A program made the position numbers and the translations under genes. Shown here in pieces: positions 5,947 through 7,082 of a DNA stretch of 7,082 bases. Under the pieces are notes generated by a model. The model searched no databases. It saw nothing but the letters and a program-made list of their open reading frames with translations, and was not told where the DNA came from. Numbering within the stretch: the first letter of the stretch is position 1; every line of letters starts with the position of its first letter. The DNA is from Saprospiraceae bacterium (lineage in GTDB: Bacteria > Bacteroidota > Bacteroidia > Chitinophagales > Saprospiraceae), in NCBI GenBank assembly GCA_020630455.1, contig JAHDBK010000191.1:1-7082 (forward strand). The letters are read 5' to 3'.

Positions 5947-7082
5947 CTAATTATTTCTAATTTTTTTAAAAATAAAAAACAAAAGGCATAAACAAGTAAC
6001 AATAATTAAAGTAATTATTAGAAAACTAAAATGGGAATTGTTATCCATATTATTAACACCAATATGTACAAAACCAGCCCAATAAAAAGGATGGGTGTTT
6101 TTGGCGATGGTGTTTTGCAAGTAATCTTTTTTAGCATTAGCTAAAGATAAAGAGATGTTGTTATTATTATGATAATTATGATAAAAATCTTGCATTAAAA
6201 TTCCTGTTTTTTGGTCAGAAACTTTCCATAAACTAGCGATGATATTAGGACAACCTGCTTGGAAAAAAGCCCTACTTAGACTCACGACTCCTTCACCTTT
6301 TTGTACAGTACCTGTACCTGTTTCACAAGCACTCAAAACCGCTAAATCTAAATCGAGATTCATGGTAATGAGTTGATACAAATAAAGCGAAGTATCAGCT
6401 AATTCAATTCTACTATCCAGAGGGATTTGGTCATTAAAAATAGCATGAGTGGCAAAATGAAGGATATTATAATCCTTATAATTTTCTATGAAGTTTTTAT
6501 AAGTAGCAGTGGTATCAGAAAAAACATAGGTGTTCATGTTTCCTGTAATATTATTCAGTTCCTCTTCATTATATTGTAACTCAGAAATGCCATGCCTAAG
6601 GGAGTAGTTAGGAGCAAAACCAAGCAATTTATTTGCAGATTGACTATGATTATTTTTTTCAATTAAATAATTGCTGGAGTACAGGTAAGTAATTTGATAA
6701 TCATTAGCAAGGTAGTTTAATTTATGATATCTAATGATAGTGTCATTTGAAGTATATTGCTGACTTATCAAGGCATCAAAAGGAATGAGCGATAATTCTT
6801 CATCAGGTATAATGATGATGTTTTTATTTTTTTCAATTTGAGGGAAATATTGATTATAAAAATCAAAAGATACATCACAATAGGACCTAAAATCTTCATA
6901 AGAATAGGAGGGCGTAGATAAGAGCTTTTTTATACTGTAAACATAATCATCAAAAGTATCATCTATTTGAATCGTTTGAGCAATTAATTCTTTTCCATCC
7001 AACAAAAAGATGAATAAATGTTCTTCGCCTTTGAAGTATTCTATGATTTGGGCATCTTTTTTTCTGAGTTTTTTTTGGAGTT
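5947..7082 (-). CDS. CHAT-domain protein with C-terminal membrane anchor (partial, N-terminus beyond right edge)
   Basis: CHAT domains are caspase-like cysteine peptidase domains. The 377 visible residues show the conserved elements in order: LRKKDAQIIEYFKGEEHLFIFLL near the edge, IIIIPDEELSLIPFDAL, the catalytic His in ILHFATHAIFND (codon 6445-6447), and the catalytic Cys in LAVLSACETGTG (codon 6325-6327). GEGVVSLSRAFFQAGCPNIIASLW and HPFYWAGFVHIG follow. Near the C-terminus lies one hydrophobic helix (about 5968-6027) followed by a short basic tail KKIRNN, so the protein is probably membrane-anchored with a very short tail. The frame is open through the right edge. A TTG at 7005 could be taken as a start, but the conserved CHAT sequence continues upstream of it, so the gene is truncated by the window. 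Relatives often carry N-terminal TPR repeats, which would lie outside. The dyad is intact, so activity is plausible; the substrate is unknown. Confidence 0.92.
   Translation of the reverse strand, partial: LQKKLRKKDAQIIEYFKGEEHLFIFLLDGKELIAQTIQIDDTFDDYVYSIKKLLSTPSYSYEDFRSYCDVSFDFYNQYFPQIEKNKNIIIIPDEELSLIPFDALISQQYTSNDTIIRYHKLNYLANDYQITYLYSSNYLIEKNNHSQSANKLLGFAPNYSLRHGISELQYNEEELNNITGNMNTYVFSDTTATYKNFIENYKDYNILHFATHAIFNDQIPLDSRIELADTSLYLYQLITMNLDLDLAVLSACETGTGTVQKGEGVVSLSRAFFQAGCPNIIASLWKVSDQKTGILMQDFYHNYHNNNNISLSLANAKKDYLQNTIAKNTHPFYWAGFVHIGVNNMDNNSHFSFLIITLIIVTCLCLLFFIFKKIRNN

Noticed and set aside
7003..7005. TTG at 7005 as the start of the CHAT gene
   Set aside because: The frame continues to the right edge and the upstream residues (KDAQIIEYFKGEEHLFIF) are typical CHAT-family sequence, so the gene is cut by the window.

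Overview
This AT-rich window carries five protein genes, all on the minus strand; the two at the edges are cut by the window ends. It most likely comes from a Bacteroidota chromosome, possibly of the Saprospiria or Cytophagia kind. The clues are a TAnnTTTG-type promoter in front of argS, very weak or absent Shine-Dalgarno sequences at most starts, PyrB and ArgS sequences of the type I associate with that phylum, and a CHAT-domain protein with a C-terminal membrane helix. The genus cannot be fixed from the sequence alone.

In the direction of transcription (right to left), the window opens with the C-terminal half of a CHAT-domain cysteine-protease-like protein (5947 to the right edge) with an intact His/Cys dyad and a C-terminal transmembrane anchor. 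A strong hairpin sits four bases after its stop codon. Next comes a 182-base spacer with the argS promoter, then a compact cluster argS (3914-5764), pyrR (3354-3902) and pyrB (2347-3285). The argS-pyrR gap is 11 bases and the pyrR-pyrB gap is 68 bases, so the three are probably co-transcribed. The cluster joins arginyl-tRNA charging to pyrimidine control (PyrR) and to the committed step of UMP synthesis (aspartate carbamoyltransferase). No PyrR-binding-loop consensus or attenuator is visible. After pyrB come two candidate terminator hairpins in an extremely AT-rich spacer.

The last gene (1-2126, running off the left edge) is the most unusual. It encodes an exported protein with a signal peptide, a domain of about 170 residues that I do not recognise, a Gly/Ser linker, and then at least 490 residues of uninterrupted Ala/Glu/Lys-rich helix without Pro, Cys, Trp or His. 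The helix is built from 11-residue units, with a single 7-residue unit inserted usually after every third one. This gives a 40-residue (120-base) super-period that I traced through eleven successive heptads; the two departures are shifts of exactly one 11-residue unit. This looks like a long, nearly straight periplasmic or surface rod, and is the best candidate here for something undescribed.

No tRNA, rRNA, CRISPR array, insertion sequence or plus-strand gene could be supported.
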